NCBI GenBank assembly: GCA_036563805.1
Contig: DATCLS010000008.1
Coordinates: 1 to 28,994 of the forward strand
DNA length: 28,994 bases
Source of the DNA: DATCLS01 sp036563805
GTDB taxonomy: Bacteria; Actinomycetota; Acidimicrobiia; Acidimicrobiales; VFJN01
Direction of reading: 5' to 3'
Each line of letters starts with the position of its first letter. The stretch's first letter is position 1. The position numbers were made by a program, and so were the translations under genes. A model generated the notes under the pieces. It worked only from the letters and a program-made list of their open reading frames with translations, was not told where the DNA came from and did no database searches. Positions 7,985-15,778 of the stretch are shown here, piece after piece.

Positions 7985-8767
7985 CTACGCGGCCCCGGAC
8001 TGGCCGGACGGGCCCGGCCCCGCCGGTCCGCCGCCGACCGCGGCGGTGAGCGCGGCCGCGATCCGGGCCTCGGTGGCCGCCTTGTCGAGGCCGAGGCCGG
8101 AGAGCAGGCCCTCGCCGGCCTCGAGCTCGAGCAGGGCCAGCAGCACGTGCTCGGTGCCGACGTAGTTGTGGCCGAGCCGCAGCGCCTCGCGGAACGTGAG
8201 CTCCAGCGCCTTGCGGGCCTCGAGGCCGTAGGGCACGAGGGCCGGCGGGTCGTCGGCCCGGGGCGGCAGCGCGGCGGACGCCCGCTCGCGGACGGCGTCG
8301 AGCGTGACCCCCTGCTCGACGATGACCCGGGCGGCGATCGCCTCGGGCTGGCTGAGCAGCCCCAACACCAGGTGGGCGGGGACGATCTCGTCGTTGCCGG
8401 CGGCGCGGGCCGCCTCGTGTCCGGCCATCACGGCGCTCTTGGCTCGGGGCGTGAACCGCCGGAACCCCTCGTCGGGGTCGAGGTGGCCCGGGTCCTTGGG
8501 CGTGAAGCGCTTGCGGGCGGCCTGCTTGGTGACGCCCATGCTGCGGCCGATCTCGGTCCACGACGCGCCGGAGCGGCGGGCCTGGTCCACGAAGTGGCCG
8601 ATGAGGTGGTCGGCCACGTCGCCGAGGTGCTTGGCGGCGATGACCGCGTCGGAGAGCTGCTCGAGGGGGTCGCTGTGGACCTTCTCGATCGCGTCGATCA
8701 GGTCGTCGAGGCGGATCTTCTCGATCCCCCCGCCCTTGCCCCCGACCGTGCCGCTGCTGTCTGCCAT
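7985..8767 (-). CDS. HTH/Clp N-terminal domain protein
   Basis: Cytosolic protein of 260 aa without an ATPase module. An N-terminal helical region (20-66) is followed by a helix-turn-helix-like segment (residues 69-88, SWTEIGRSMGVTKQAARKRF). Two ClpC-type N-terminal repeats follow: RFTPRAKSAVMAGHEAARAAGNDEIVPAHLVLGLL..., then YGLEARKALELTFREALRLGHNYVGTEHVLLALL.... ClpA/C N-domains bind substrates or adaptors. Here they are joined to a putative DNA-binding element, suggesting a regulator that senses protein-quality or Clp status, or a Clp adaptor (inference). ATG 8767 lies 6 bases after a TAGAGT -10 element, so the mRNA is probably leaderless. Two palindromic sites overlap that promoter, suggesting autoregulation. 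The tail is a short Gly/Pro-rich stretch. Confidence 0.85.
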   Translation of the reverse strand: MADSSGTVGGKGGGIEKIRLDDLIDAIEKVHSDPLEQLSDAVIAAKHLGDVADHLIGHFVDQARRSGASWTEIGRSMGVTKQAARKRFTPKDPGHLDPDEGFRRFTPRAKSAVMAGHEAARAAGNDEIVPAHLVLGLLSQPEAIAARVIVEQGVTLDAVRERASAALPPRADDPPALVPYGLEARKALELTFREALRLGHNYVGTEHVLLALLELEAGEGLLSGLGLDKAATEARIAAALTAAVGGGPAGPGPSGQSGAA

Positions 8768-8770
8768 GCG

Positions 8771-8818
8771 ACAACTCTAGGTTGTCGATCGGCGAAGCGT
8801 CAACCTGAGGTTGTCGAT
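8771..8818 (-). promoter_or_regulatory. Leaderless promoter overlapped by paired palindromic operators
   Basis: On the minus strand, TTGACG (8798-8803) and TAGAGT (8774-8779) are 18 bp apart, and the ATG of the Clp_N gene follows the -10 by 6 bases. Palindromes ACAAC-TCTAG-GTTGT (8771-8785) and CAACCT-G-AGGTTG (8801-8813) overlap the -10 and -35. AGGTTGTCGAT is repeated exactly at 8779-8789 and 8808-8818, 29 bp apart. Confidence 0.6.
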
Positions 8819-8826
8819 GGTGGGCG

Positions 8827-8832
8827 TAGCCT
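8827..8832 (+). promoter_or_regulatory. Possible -10 element of leaderless YjbR gene
   Basis: TAGCCT lies 7 bases before GTG 8840, matching the spacing of leaderless actinobacterial transcripts. No clear -35 box is visible, and the Clp_N operator palindromes lie immediately upstream. Confidence 0.35.
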
Positions 8833-8839
8833 GGCGTCG

Positions 8840-9190
8840 GTGGTCACCGTCGACGACGTCCGTGCGCTGGCGCTCAGCCTGCCCCGGTCGTACGAGGCGC
8901 TGGTGCGGGACCGGGTCAAGTTCCGGGTGGGGCGGCTCGTCTACCTCGACTTCTCCCGCGACGAGACCCTCATGGGGTTCGCCTTCCCCAAGGAGGAGCG
9001 CCAGGCGCTGGTCGAGTCGGAGCCCGACAAGTTCCTCCTGCCCCGGGCGTCGGAGCTCCGGTACAACTGGGTCGTCGCCCGCCTGGAGACCCTCGATCAC
9101 GAGGAGATGCGCGAGCTGGTCCTCGACGCCTGGCGCATGGTGGTGCCCAAGCGGGTGGCCGCCGAGTTCCTGGGCGAGCTCGAGGACTGA
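8840..9190 (+). CDS. MmcQ/YjbR-family protein
   Basis: Small protein of 116 aa with the MmcQ/YjbR (CyaY-like, 'DNA-binding protein' in many annotations) pattern. It reads VDDVRALALSLPRSYEA, then KFRVGRLVYLDFSRDETLMGFAFPKEERQALVESEPDKFLLP, then RYNWVVARLETLDHEEMRELVLDAWRMVVPK. The usual length is 110-125 aa. GTG 8840 is chosen because it begins the conserved first helix and lies 7 bases after a TAGCCT element. The frame is open far upstream, but that part is the antisense of the Clp_N gene. It diverges from that gene. Biochemical role in the family is poorly defined. Confidence 0.85.
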   Translation: MVTVDDVRALALSLPRSYEALVRDRVKFRVGRLVYLDFSRDETLMGFAFPKEERQALVESEPDKFLLPRASELRYNWVVARLETLDHEEMRELVLDAWRMVVPKRVAAEFLGELED

Positions 9191-9277
9191 CGGTCCGGGC
9201 GCCGGTGCCGGGCGCGCAGCCGGGGCCGCTAGGACCCGGCCGCGCGGGGCCGCCCGGGCCGGGCAGCCCCGGGGCGG

Positions 9278-10042
9278 TCAGCTCCGCCGGGCGGCCAGCG
9301 CCGGGACGGAGGCGATCTTCTCGTCGTCGAGGTGATCCCAGAGGATCCCGGGCGGCCGCCGGGCCCCCGGGCACCGCACCACCTCGTCGGGCGTGACGAT
9401 GAGGTCGACCCGGAAGTCGTGGTCGGTCTCGGGCAGCTCGCCGTCGACCACTTGGAGCGGGTGGACGGTGGTGGCGATCACCGTGCGCTCGTCGATCCAG
9501 CCGATCTCGATGCCGAGCGCCATCTCGAGGTCGCTGTAGCCGCCGCCCTTGCCGATGCGGACGCCCTCGGGGTTGACGCACACCGATCCGCACACAACCA
9601 GGTCGAGGTGGGGGACGGCGTCGACGGCCAGGGGCCGGCCGTGCTCGTCGGCGCCACCGATCGAGGCGGCCTTGCGGGGCACCACCTCGAGGACGTCGGG
9701 GTCGAGCAGCAGGAACGGCGCCGCCGCCCGCAGCCGGGGCACGGCCATGACCACCAGCTTTCCGGCCTCCAGCGCCGCGGCCCGGACCGGTAGCTGCGGC
9801 AGGTCGGGGTTGGCCTTCAGCGCCTCGGCCCGGGCCCACGCGTCGGTGCCCGACAGCAGGGCCGCGGCCTTCTCGGCCCCGGTGAAGTTGGGGATGCGAC
9901 CCCGGGCCCCGGGGAAGCGGGCGACGCGGGCCTCCTGCATCGCCGCCCAGGTCCGCTCCCGCCACGCCTGCTTGGCGTCGGTGACCTCGGCGATCTCGTC
10001 GGTCCCGCCCGTGTCCTCGCGTGCAGTGTCGTCCGTCGGCAC
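9278..10042 (-). CDS. 5-formyltetrahydrofolate cyclo-ligase/MTHFSD-like protein
   Basis: Protein of 254 aa in the 5-formyl-THF cyclo-ligase (MTHFS) superfamily. The N-terminal helix KQAWRERTWAAMQEARVARFPGARGRIPNF and the Gly-rich motif VRIGKGGGYSDLE (161-172) match the MTHFSD-like branch rather than classical MTHFS, which has GxGGGYYDR. It ends with TVIATTVHPLQVV and DLIVTPDEVVRCPGARRPPGI. In true MTHFS this fold uses ATP to convert 5-formyl-THF to 5,10-methenyl-THF. The branch seen here may have a different substrate, so activity is uncertain. GTG 10042 is preferred over an upstream start at 10135, because the intervening residues are Arg/Pro-rich and unlike the family. It converges with the YjbR gene and diverges from the Hsp70 gene. 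Confidence 0.82.
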   Translation of the reverse strand: MPTDDTAREDTGGTDEIAEVTDAKQAWRERTWAAMQEARVARFPGARGRIPNFTGAEKAAALLSGTDAWARAEALKANPDLPQLPVRAAALEAGKLVVMAVPRLRAAAPFLLLDPDVLEVVPRKAASIGGADEHGRPLAVDAVPHLDLVVCGSVCVNPEGVRIGKGGGYSDLEMALGIEIGWIDERTVIATTVHPLQVVDGELPETDHDFRVDLIVTPDEVVRCPGARRPPGILWDHLDDEKIASVPALAARRS

Positions 10043-10161
10043 CCCCGCAGTGTGGCAACCCCCCGGGGGTCGCGGCCGCCGCGGTCGCCGGGTGCGACCG
10101 GGCCGATAACCTCTGCTCGGGCTCTGGGCGGTCACAGTGGGGCTCGACGCGAACGTAGAGG

Positions 10162-12363
10162 GTGATGGGGTACTCGCTCGGAATCGACCTCGGCACGACC
10201 TTTTCGGCGGCGGCCATCCACAGCCAAGGTCGGACCCAGGTGGTCACGCTGGGGCACCGCGACACGGTCGTCCCCTCCGTCGCCTTCGTGGCCGAGGACG
10301 GCACGACCGTGCTCGGCACCGCCGGCCTGCGGCGAGGAGCGGCCGAGCCCGAGCGGCTGGCCCGGCAGTTCAAGCGGCGGGTGGGCGACAGCGTGCCGCT
10401 CATCCTCGGCGGCATGCCGCTGACGGCCGAGCTGCTGACCGCCCGCCTGCTGGCCTGGCTGGTCAGCGAGGTCACGGCGCAGCAGGGCGAGGACCCGGCG
10501 GCGATCGCCGTCACCCACCCGGCCAACTGGGGGGCGTTCAAGCGCGAGCGGCTCGACGACATCATCCGCCAGGCCGAGCTCGACGACGTCATCACGCTGA
10601 CCGAGCCCGAAGCCGCCGCCATCTCCTACGCCGCCGCCGAGCGGGTGCTCGTCGGCGACGTGGTCGCCGTGTACGACCTGGGCGGCGGGACGTTCGACGC
10701 CAGCGTCCTGCGCAAGACCGCGGCGGGCTTCGAGGTGCTCGGGACGCCGTCCGGGGTCGAGCACCTCGGCGGCATCGACGTCGACGAGGCCGTGTTCGCC
10801 CACGTCGTCCAGACCATCGGCCTCGACCTCACCGAGTTGGAGGAGGACGAGGCGGCGCGGCGGAGCCTGGCCCGGCTGCGGGCCGACTGCGTCGAGGCCA
10901 AGGAGGCCCTGTCCTCCGACACCCAGACCACGATCTCGGTGACGCTCCCCGGCCAGCACCACGAGGTGCGGATCACCCGGGCCGAGCTCGAGTCCATGGT
11001 CCGCCCGCTGCTCGAGCAGAGCGTGACGGCCCTGCGCCGCACCATCTCGTCGGCCGGACTGACGCCCGCCGACGTCGACCGGGTGCTGCTGGTGGGGGGC
11101 GGGTCGCGCATGCCGCTGGTGGCCGAGATGGTCGGCCAGGCGCTCGAGCGGCCCGTGTTCGTCGACGCCCACCCCAAGCACGCCACCGCGATGGGGGCGG
11201 CGCTGGCGGCGCAGGCCCACCTGGACGCCCGGGGCGCCGGCCCTGACACCGGGACGGGCGGTGGTGCGGCGGCCGGGGCGCCGACGGGGTCCGCGGCGCC
11301 GTCCGGGGCCGGGGCCGTGGCCGTGGGGGCCGCGGCAGCGGGGGGAGCAGCCGTCGCTGCCGGGGCCGCCGGGGCCGTGGGGGCCAGCACCGCGGCCGGC
11401 GCCCCGACCGGGGCCACCGTCCCGGCCACCCCGACCGATCCGGGCGCTGCGCCCACGGCGCCGCTGTCCGCCGCCCCACCGGAAGCGCCAGCCGCCGCGG
11501 GAGCGGCTTCGACCGCCTTGGTGCCGCCGGCCGGGCCGGGTGGGCCGGTCCCGCCGGGGCCGACCGCGGGCGTGCCGACCGGTCCGGTCACCCCGCCGCC
11601 CGGATCCCCGGTGCCGCCCCCGTCCCCGCAGGGCGGCGGGGCCCGGCGCGTCCCGCTGCTGGTGGGCGGCGCCCTGGCCCTGGTGCTGGCCATCGCCGCC
11701 GTGGCGCTCGCCCGGGGCGACGACGGCGACGACCGGCCGACGACGCCGGCCTCCTCCGAGCAGGCCGCCGAGCGCGACGCAGCCGGGGTCACTGGGTCGG
11801 CCGCCGGCGAGGACGAGGAGGACGCCGGCGGGTCGGACGCCGAGTCCACGACGACCACGGCCTCCACGACGACGACAACCGCCCCGACCACGACCACCCG
11901 GCCCACGCCGGAGCCGCTGCCCGTGATGTCGGCCACCGCCTCGACCGTGGCCGACGATGGCTTCGACGCCTGCCAGAACCCCACGACGTTCGGCGCCGAG
12001 CAGGCGATCGACGGTCAGCCGGCCACCGCCTGGCGGGCCCCGGGCGACGCCACCGGGGCGACGCTGCGCTTCGAGCTGGGCGGCCCGCACCGGGTGCTCG
12101 AGGTGGGCCTGCTGCCGGGCTACGACAAGGTCGACCCGTGCGACGGCACCGACCGGTGGGTGCAGAACCGCCGGCCCATCCGCGTGACCTGGACCTTCGA
12201 CGGCGGCCAGACGGTCGAGCAGACGCTGAGCGACGCGCGGGAGCTGCAGATGATCCCGGTCGACGTGACGACCTCGGCCGTCCAGCTCCGCATCCGAGGC
12301 GTCACCGACTACGTCGACCGCGACTTCACCGCCATCTCCGAGGTGGCCATCTGGGGCGCCTGA
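10162..12363 (+). CDS. Membrane-anchored Hsp70-family protein with discoidin-like C-terminus
   Basis: Chimeric Hsp70 of 733 aa. Residues 1-360 are an actin-like ATPase domain: GIDLGTT (7-13), VYDLGGGTFDAS (phosphate 2) and VLLVGGGSRMPLVAEMV (adenosine motif). The usual substrate-binding domain and EEVD-type tail are absent. An Ala/Pro/Gly-rich linker (about 365-490), one transmembrane helix (about 497-517), an acidic and TTTT-rich stalk and a C-terminal domain (about 590-733) follow. That domain resembles a discoidin/F5-8 type C or NADase-type glycan-binding fold (TFGAEQAIDGQPATAWRAPGD, then FTAISEVAIWG). The ATPase would face the cytosol and the discoidin part the outside. Start codons GTG 10162 and ATG 10165 are both possible, with AGAGGG just upstream. 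Family call is firm; its role, perhaps in envelope sensing, is inference. Confidence 0.92.
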   Translation: MMGYSLGIDLGTTFSAAAIHSQGRTQVVTLGHRDTVVPSVAFVAEDGTTVLGTAGLRRGAAEPERLARQFKRRVGDSVPLILGGMPLTAELLTARLLAWLVSEVTAQQGEDPAAIAVTHPANWGAFKRERLDDIIRQAELDDVITLTEPEAAAISYAAAERVLVGDVVAVYDLGGGTFDASVLRKTAAGFEVLGTPSGVEHLGGIDVDEAVFAHVVQTIGLDLTELEEDEAARRSLARLRADCVEAKEALSSDTQTTISVTLPGQHHEVRITRAELESMVRPLLEQSVTALRRTISSAGLTPADVDRVLLVGGGSRMPLVAEMVGQALERPVFVDAHPKHATAMGAALAAQAHLDARGAGPDTGTGGGAAAGAPTGSAAPSGAGAVAVGAAAAGGAAVAAGAAGAVGASTAAGAPTGATVPATPTDPGAAPTAPLSAAPPEAPAAAGAASTALVPPAGPGGPVPPGPTAGVPTGPVTPPPGSPVPPPSPQGGGARRVPLLVGGALALVLAIAAVALARGDDGDDRPTTPASSEQAAERDAAGVTGSAAGEDEEDAGGSDAESTTTTASTTTTTAPTTTTRPTPEPLPVMSATASTVADDGFDACQNPTTFGAEQAIDGQPATAWRAPGDATGATLRFELGGPHRVLEVGLLPGYDKVDPCDGTDRWVQNRRPIRVTWTFDGGQTVEQTLSDARELQMIPVDVTTSAVQLRIRGVTDYVDRDFTAISEVAIWGA

Positions 12364-12429
12364 CGGCTGGCGGCCGGGGGTGGGGCCCTTGCGGTCGAGC
12401 GCCGCAGAGGCGGCCAATGTCCGGGGCTG

Positions 12430-13494
12430 TCAGCGGCGGTGGTGGTGGCGGCCGACCCGGCCGCCGGGGAGCACCAGGTCGGCGACGACCGGCAGGTGAT
12501 CGGAGGCGTCGGTGGTGACCACCGCTGCGGTCCGGGCCACGACGTCGGGCGACGTCAGCACGTAGTCGATCCGGGCGTGGGGCGTCGCCGCGTCGTAGGT
12601 GAAGCCGTCGCCCACGCCGGCGCGGGCCCACGCGTCGGCCAGGTCATCGGTGATCGCCGCGACCTCGGGGCTCTCGGGCGTGGCGTTGAGGTCGCCGACG
12701 AGCACGACCGACTCCCGGCTGCGGGCCACGATCTGGCGGACGGCGTCCACCTGGGCCAGCCGCTCGATCTGGGAGTTGTGCTGGAGGTGGGTGGTGAACG
12801 CCCGCACCCGCACGCCCCGGACCGACACGACCGCCTCCAGCAGCCCGCGCTGCTCGCCGCCCTCGGGGCGGGGGAGGAGCGTGTTGCGCCACTCCCGGAT
12901 GCGGTAGCGGGACAGGATGGCCGTGCCGTACTGGCGGCGGGGTGCCCCCGGGGTCAGCGGCTCGAGGTCGAGGTTGGCGCCGAACACCACGTGGAGCCCG
13001 AGCTCGTCGGCCAGCCACCGGGCCTGGTCGACGAAGTCGCTGCGCTCGCCGAAGTGGCGGTCGACCTCCTGGAGGCCGATGACGTCGGGCTGCGCGTCGC
13101 GGATGACGTCGGCGATGCGCTGGAGGTCGAGCAGGCCGTCCAGGCCCACGCCGTGGCGGATGTTGAACGACGCCGCCCGGAGGCGGCGGGCCCGGGCGCC
13201 CCGGGCGGTGTCGGCAGGGGCGACGGTGTTGCTGGCGTCGGCGGTGGTGGCGGTGGCGGCGCCGGCCGCGCCGCCACCTTTGGTGGCCGCCGCCGGGGTG
13301 GCCGTCGCCGGGGTGGCCGTCGCCCCGGCCGGGGCGGGTGCGAGCCAAGCGACCGACACGGCGGCGACGACGGCCGCCAGCACGGCCACGAGGCGGAACG
13401 GCCGGAGCGGGCGGCCCGGGCCGGTCGGGCGCTCGGGGGGCTCGGGGCGCAGCGGGTGGCGGCGGGCGGGATCCACGCGGGTGGCGCTCGTCAC
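12430..13494 (-). CDS. Exported endonuclease/exonuclease/phosphatase-family protein
   Basis: Protein of 354 aa with an N-terminal anchor or signal (RLVAVLAAVVAAVSVAWLA, about 34-52), an Ala/Thr-rich spacer and an EEP domain at about 112-345. Metal and catalytic motifs are complete: FNIRHGVG, IGLQEVD, TAILSRYRI, TTHLQH, GDLNATPES, RIDYVL and SDHLPVVADL. The fold covers nucleases, phosphodiesterases and lipid phosphatases. An extracytoplasmic location argues for a secreted nuclease or phospholipase/phosphoesterase, not DNA repair. GTG 13494 is taken as start, since it precedes the basic region of the signal and lies 8 bases after a weak TAGACA element. It converges with the Hsp70 gene and diverges from the next gene. 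Confidence 0.9.
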   Translation of the reverse strand: MTSATRVDPARRHPLRPEPPERPTGPGRPLRPFRLVAVLAAVVAAVSVAWLAPAPAGATATPATATPAAATKGGGAAGAATATTADASNTVAPADTARGARARRLRAASFNIRHGVGLDGLLDLQRIADVIRDAQPDVIGLQEVDRHFGERSDFVDQARWLADELGLHVVFGANLDLEPLTPGAPRRQYGTAILSRYRIREWRNTLLPRPEGGEQRGLLEAVVSVRGVRVRAFTTHLQHNSQIERLAQVDAVRQIVARSRESVVLVGDLNATPESPEVAAITDDLADAWARAGVGDGFTYDAATPHARIDYVLTSPDVVARTAAVVTTDASDHLPVVADLVLPGGRVGRHHHRR

Positions 13495-13612
13495 ACCCCG
13501 CGTGTCTAGTAGGCGGGTCCGAACGGCGCCCCGACGACGCCCGAACGGCCGGTGAACATCCGGCGGCGGCTTGGCTGGGGCGGACGCCGGCGCCGGGTGC
13601 CAAGCTGTCCCC

Positions 13613-15778
13613 ATGGCTGGGGGCCAGCACGCGGTGGGGCGCGCACGGCGGCTCATGCTGCGCGACTTCGCCTACCGTCCCCGCAAGGCGTGCATCGAGC
13701 TGGTCGGCGACGACGCCCGCATCCGCCTGCCGTACTACTTCGGCCGGCACGACTGGACGGTCCCCGTCCGGTCGATCGCCGTGGTCGACCTCACCGCGCC
13801 CGGCACGCCCCGGACCCCCAAGGAGCTGGACCGCGAGTTCGAGGGCCGGACGCTCGCCTACCTGTTCACCACCGCCCGCGCCCGCATGCCGACGACGCTG
13901 CTGCTGTTCGCCGAGCCCCAGCGGGTCCCGCCGCTGCGGCTGGGGCCGGCGCTCGACCCGGGCGTGCGGCCGTTCCTGCCCTTCGGCTACGTCAGCTCGC
14001 GGCGGGGCGCCCGGGTCGACGGCCTGCTGCTGCGGTTCGACGAGCCCCGCGAGGCCGTGGACGAGCTGGTGGCCGCCGGCGCCCTCCGGGGCACGTACCG
14101 GGACGGGGCGTGGCGCGTCGAGTGGGGCGACGCCGGCGGGCGCCCCGGGTCCGAGCCGCCGTGGGCCCAGCCGGCCGTGGACCGGTACGAGGGGGTCTCG
14201 CGGGCCCTCATCCTGTCGGGGGCGATGGTGGGGTGGAACCTGCCCACCATCGCCGCCCTGGCCGGGAAGGACGTGTCGTTCTGGGGCTCGGCCCGGTACT
14301 TCGATCCCGACATCCCCCGGTGGGCGTGGGCGCTGGCCTGGGGGACCGTCGGGGCAGGTTTCGCCTGCAAGCTGATCGCCGCCCGGTTGCACAACCGGGA
14401 GTCCGTCAACGGCCCGGGCCCGGGCTACCTCGATCTGGCCACCGACCTCACCCCCAGGGGCCCGGCCCCGCCCGCCGGCCCTTGGCACGGCGCGGAGCGC
14501 CGGACCCCGGAGCGCCCGGCCCGCCGGCCCCCGGCGTCGGCCCCGGTGCACGAGCCGCCGGGCTCCTGGATGTCGGGCCCGGCTCGCGTGGCGGCGGACC
14601 CTTGGATGTCGGAGCCGGTGCACGAGCCGTCGGGCTCCTGGATGTCGGGCCCGGCTCGCGTGGCGGCGCAGCCTGCAGGCTCGTTTGCCCGGAACGGTCC
14701 GCCCCCGCCTCCGCGCCGCCCGGCCCCGGCCCGGCCCGGCGACCGCCCGCCGTATCCGTCCGGACGGCTAGCGACCCAGGCCCGCTCGGCGCCGCCCACC
14801 CCGCGCCCGCCCCGGCCGCCGCGCCGCCCTGGCCAGGCGCCAGCGGCACCCGCCCGCCCGCCGTCGGGCTCGGGGCGTGCGGTGCCGCCGGGTCGCGGTG
14901 GTCGGGCGCCGGGCGGCTCGGCCTCGGGCCGGTACCCGTCGGGTGGGCCTGGTCAGGCGCCGGCGGCACCGGGCCGCTTGCCGTCGGGCCCGCACCCGTC
15001 CGTGCCGTCGTCGGGTGGGCCTGGGCTGGGCCGGGTGCCGCCGGGGCGCTCGGGGCCCGGGCCGCAGCCTGCGGTGGCGCCGTCTGGTCGGGCGCCGGTG
15101 GCGTCGGGCGGCTCGCCGTCGGGCCCGCGCTTGCCCGTGCCGCCGTCGGGCCCGCGTTCGCCAGGGCCGGAGTCGCCGGGGTCGCCGCCTGGTGCGCCTG
15201 CGGTGCCGGGCCGCTCGTCGCCGTCGGGGCGACGCCCCGTGTCCCGGCGGTACCCGTCTGTGCCGTCGTCGGGTGGGGCTGGTCGGCTGCCGGCGGGGTC
15301 AGGCGGTCCGCGGTCGGGGCGGTACCCGTCTGTGCCGCCGGGCCAGCGTCCTCCTGCGGCGCGGCCGCCCGGCCCGCCGTCGGAAGCGACGCCCAGCTCG
15401 GTCACTCGGCCGGGGCCGGGGCGCCCGGGCCCCGCCCCGCCGCGGGGCCCGAGCCGGCCGGGGGAGGCGCCACCACCGCCGCGGCCCGGTCGGCAACCGG
15501 GCCAGCGGGCGCAGCCGGCGCGTGCGGCGGGCGCAGCTCGGGGTCAGCCCCCGCCCGCCGGCCGACCGGCGGCCCGGCGGGCGCAGGGCCCGCCACCAGC
15601 GCCACGGCGACCCGGTCCGCCGGGCGGGCCCCCGGCGAGCCGGCAGCCGGCCGCGGGAAAGCGCCCACCGAAGCGGTCGTCGCTGGGCGAGCCGTGGTCG
15701 GGCGAGCAGCGCACGGCGCAGCGTTCGCCAAGTCAGCGCCGGCCCCCGGGCCCGTCCCAGCCCTCCCGCCGCCGCTGA
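13613..15778 (+). CDS. Membrane-associated protein with very long Pro/Gly/Arg-rich tail
   Basis: Hypothetical protein of 721 aa. Residues 1-200 look folded: a beta-rich, PH-like start (YRPRKACIELVGDDARIRLPYYFGRHDWTVPVRSIAVVDL) and a domain containing RVDGLLLRFDEPREAVDELVAAGAL. Two moderately hydrophobic stretches near residues 200-220 and 242-263 could be membrane segments. From about residue 285 to the end, the protein is extremely rich in Pro, Gly, Arg, Ser and Ala with no regular domain, ending PSQPSRRR. It contains a 24-residue tandem repeat. ATG 13613 is chosen over an upstream ATG 13571 because similarity to an ordered domain begins after it. The GC bias keeps other frames open too, so the exact extent of the tail is less certain than the N-terminal half. 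No function assigned. Confidence 0.7.
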   Translation: MAGGQHAVGRARRLMLRDFAYRPRKACIELVGDDARIRLPYYFGRHDWTVPVRSIAVVDLTAPGTPRTPKELDREFEGRTLAYLFTTARARMPTTLLLFAEPQRVPPLRLGPALDPGVRPFLPFGYVSSRRGARVDGLLLRFDEPREAVDELVAAGALRGTYRDGAWRVEWGDAGGRPGSEPPWAQPAVDRYEGVSRALILSGAMVGWNLPTIAALAGKDVSFWGSARYFDPDIPRWAWALAWGTVGAGFACKLIAARLHNRESVNGPGPGYLDLATDLTPRGPAPPAGPWHGAERRTPERPARRPPASAPVHEPPGSWMSGPARVAADPWMSEPVHEPSGSWMSGPARVAAQPAGSFARNGPPPPPRRPAPARPGDRPPYPSGRLATQARSAPPTPRPPRPPRRPGQAPAAPARPPSGSGRAVPPGRGGRAPGGSASGRYPSGGPGQAPAAPGRLPSGPHPSVPSSGGPGLGRVPPGRSGPGPQPAVAPSGRAPVASGGSPSGPRLPVPPSGPRSPGPESPGSPPGAPAVPGRSSPSGRRPVSRRYPSVPSSGGAGRLPAGSGGPRSGRYPSVPPGQRPPAARPPGPPSEATPSSVTRPGPGRPGPAPPRGPSRPGEAPPPPRPGRQPGQRAQPARAAGAARGQPPPAGRPAARRAQGPPPAPRRPGPPGGPPASRQPAAGKRPPKRSSLGEPWSGEQRTAQRSPSQRRPPGPSQPSRRR
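14546..14668 (+). repeat. 72-bp tandem repeat (1.7 copies) inside the disordered tail
   Basis: The unit beginning GTGCACGAGCCG at 14546 recurs at 14618, exactly 72 bp later. The second copy matches for 51 bp (to 14668) with one substitution. It encodes in-frame copies of VHEP(P/S)GSWMSGPARVAA, so the duplication preserved the frame. Confidence 0.85.

Noticed and set aside
10132..12417. 761-codon minus-strand frame opposite the Hsp70 gene
   Set aside because: The plus strand has all Hsp70 ATPase motifs; the minus frame has none.
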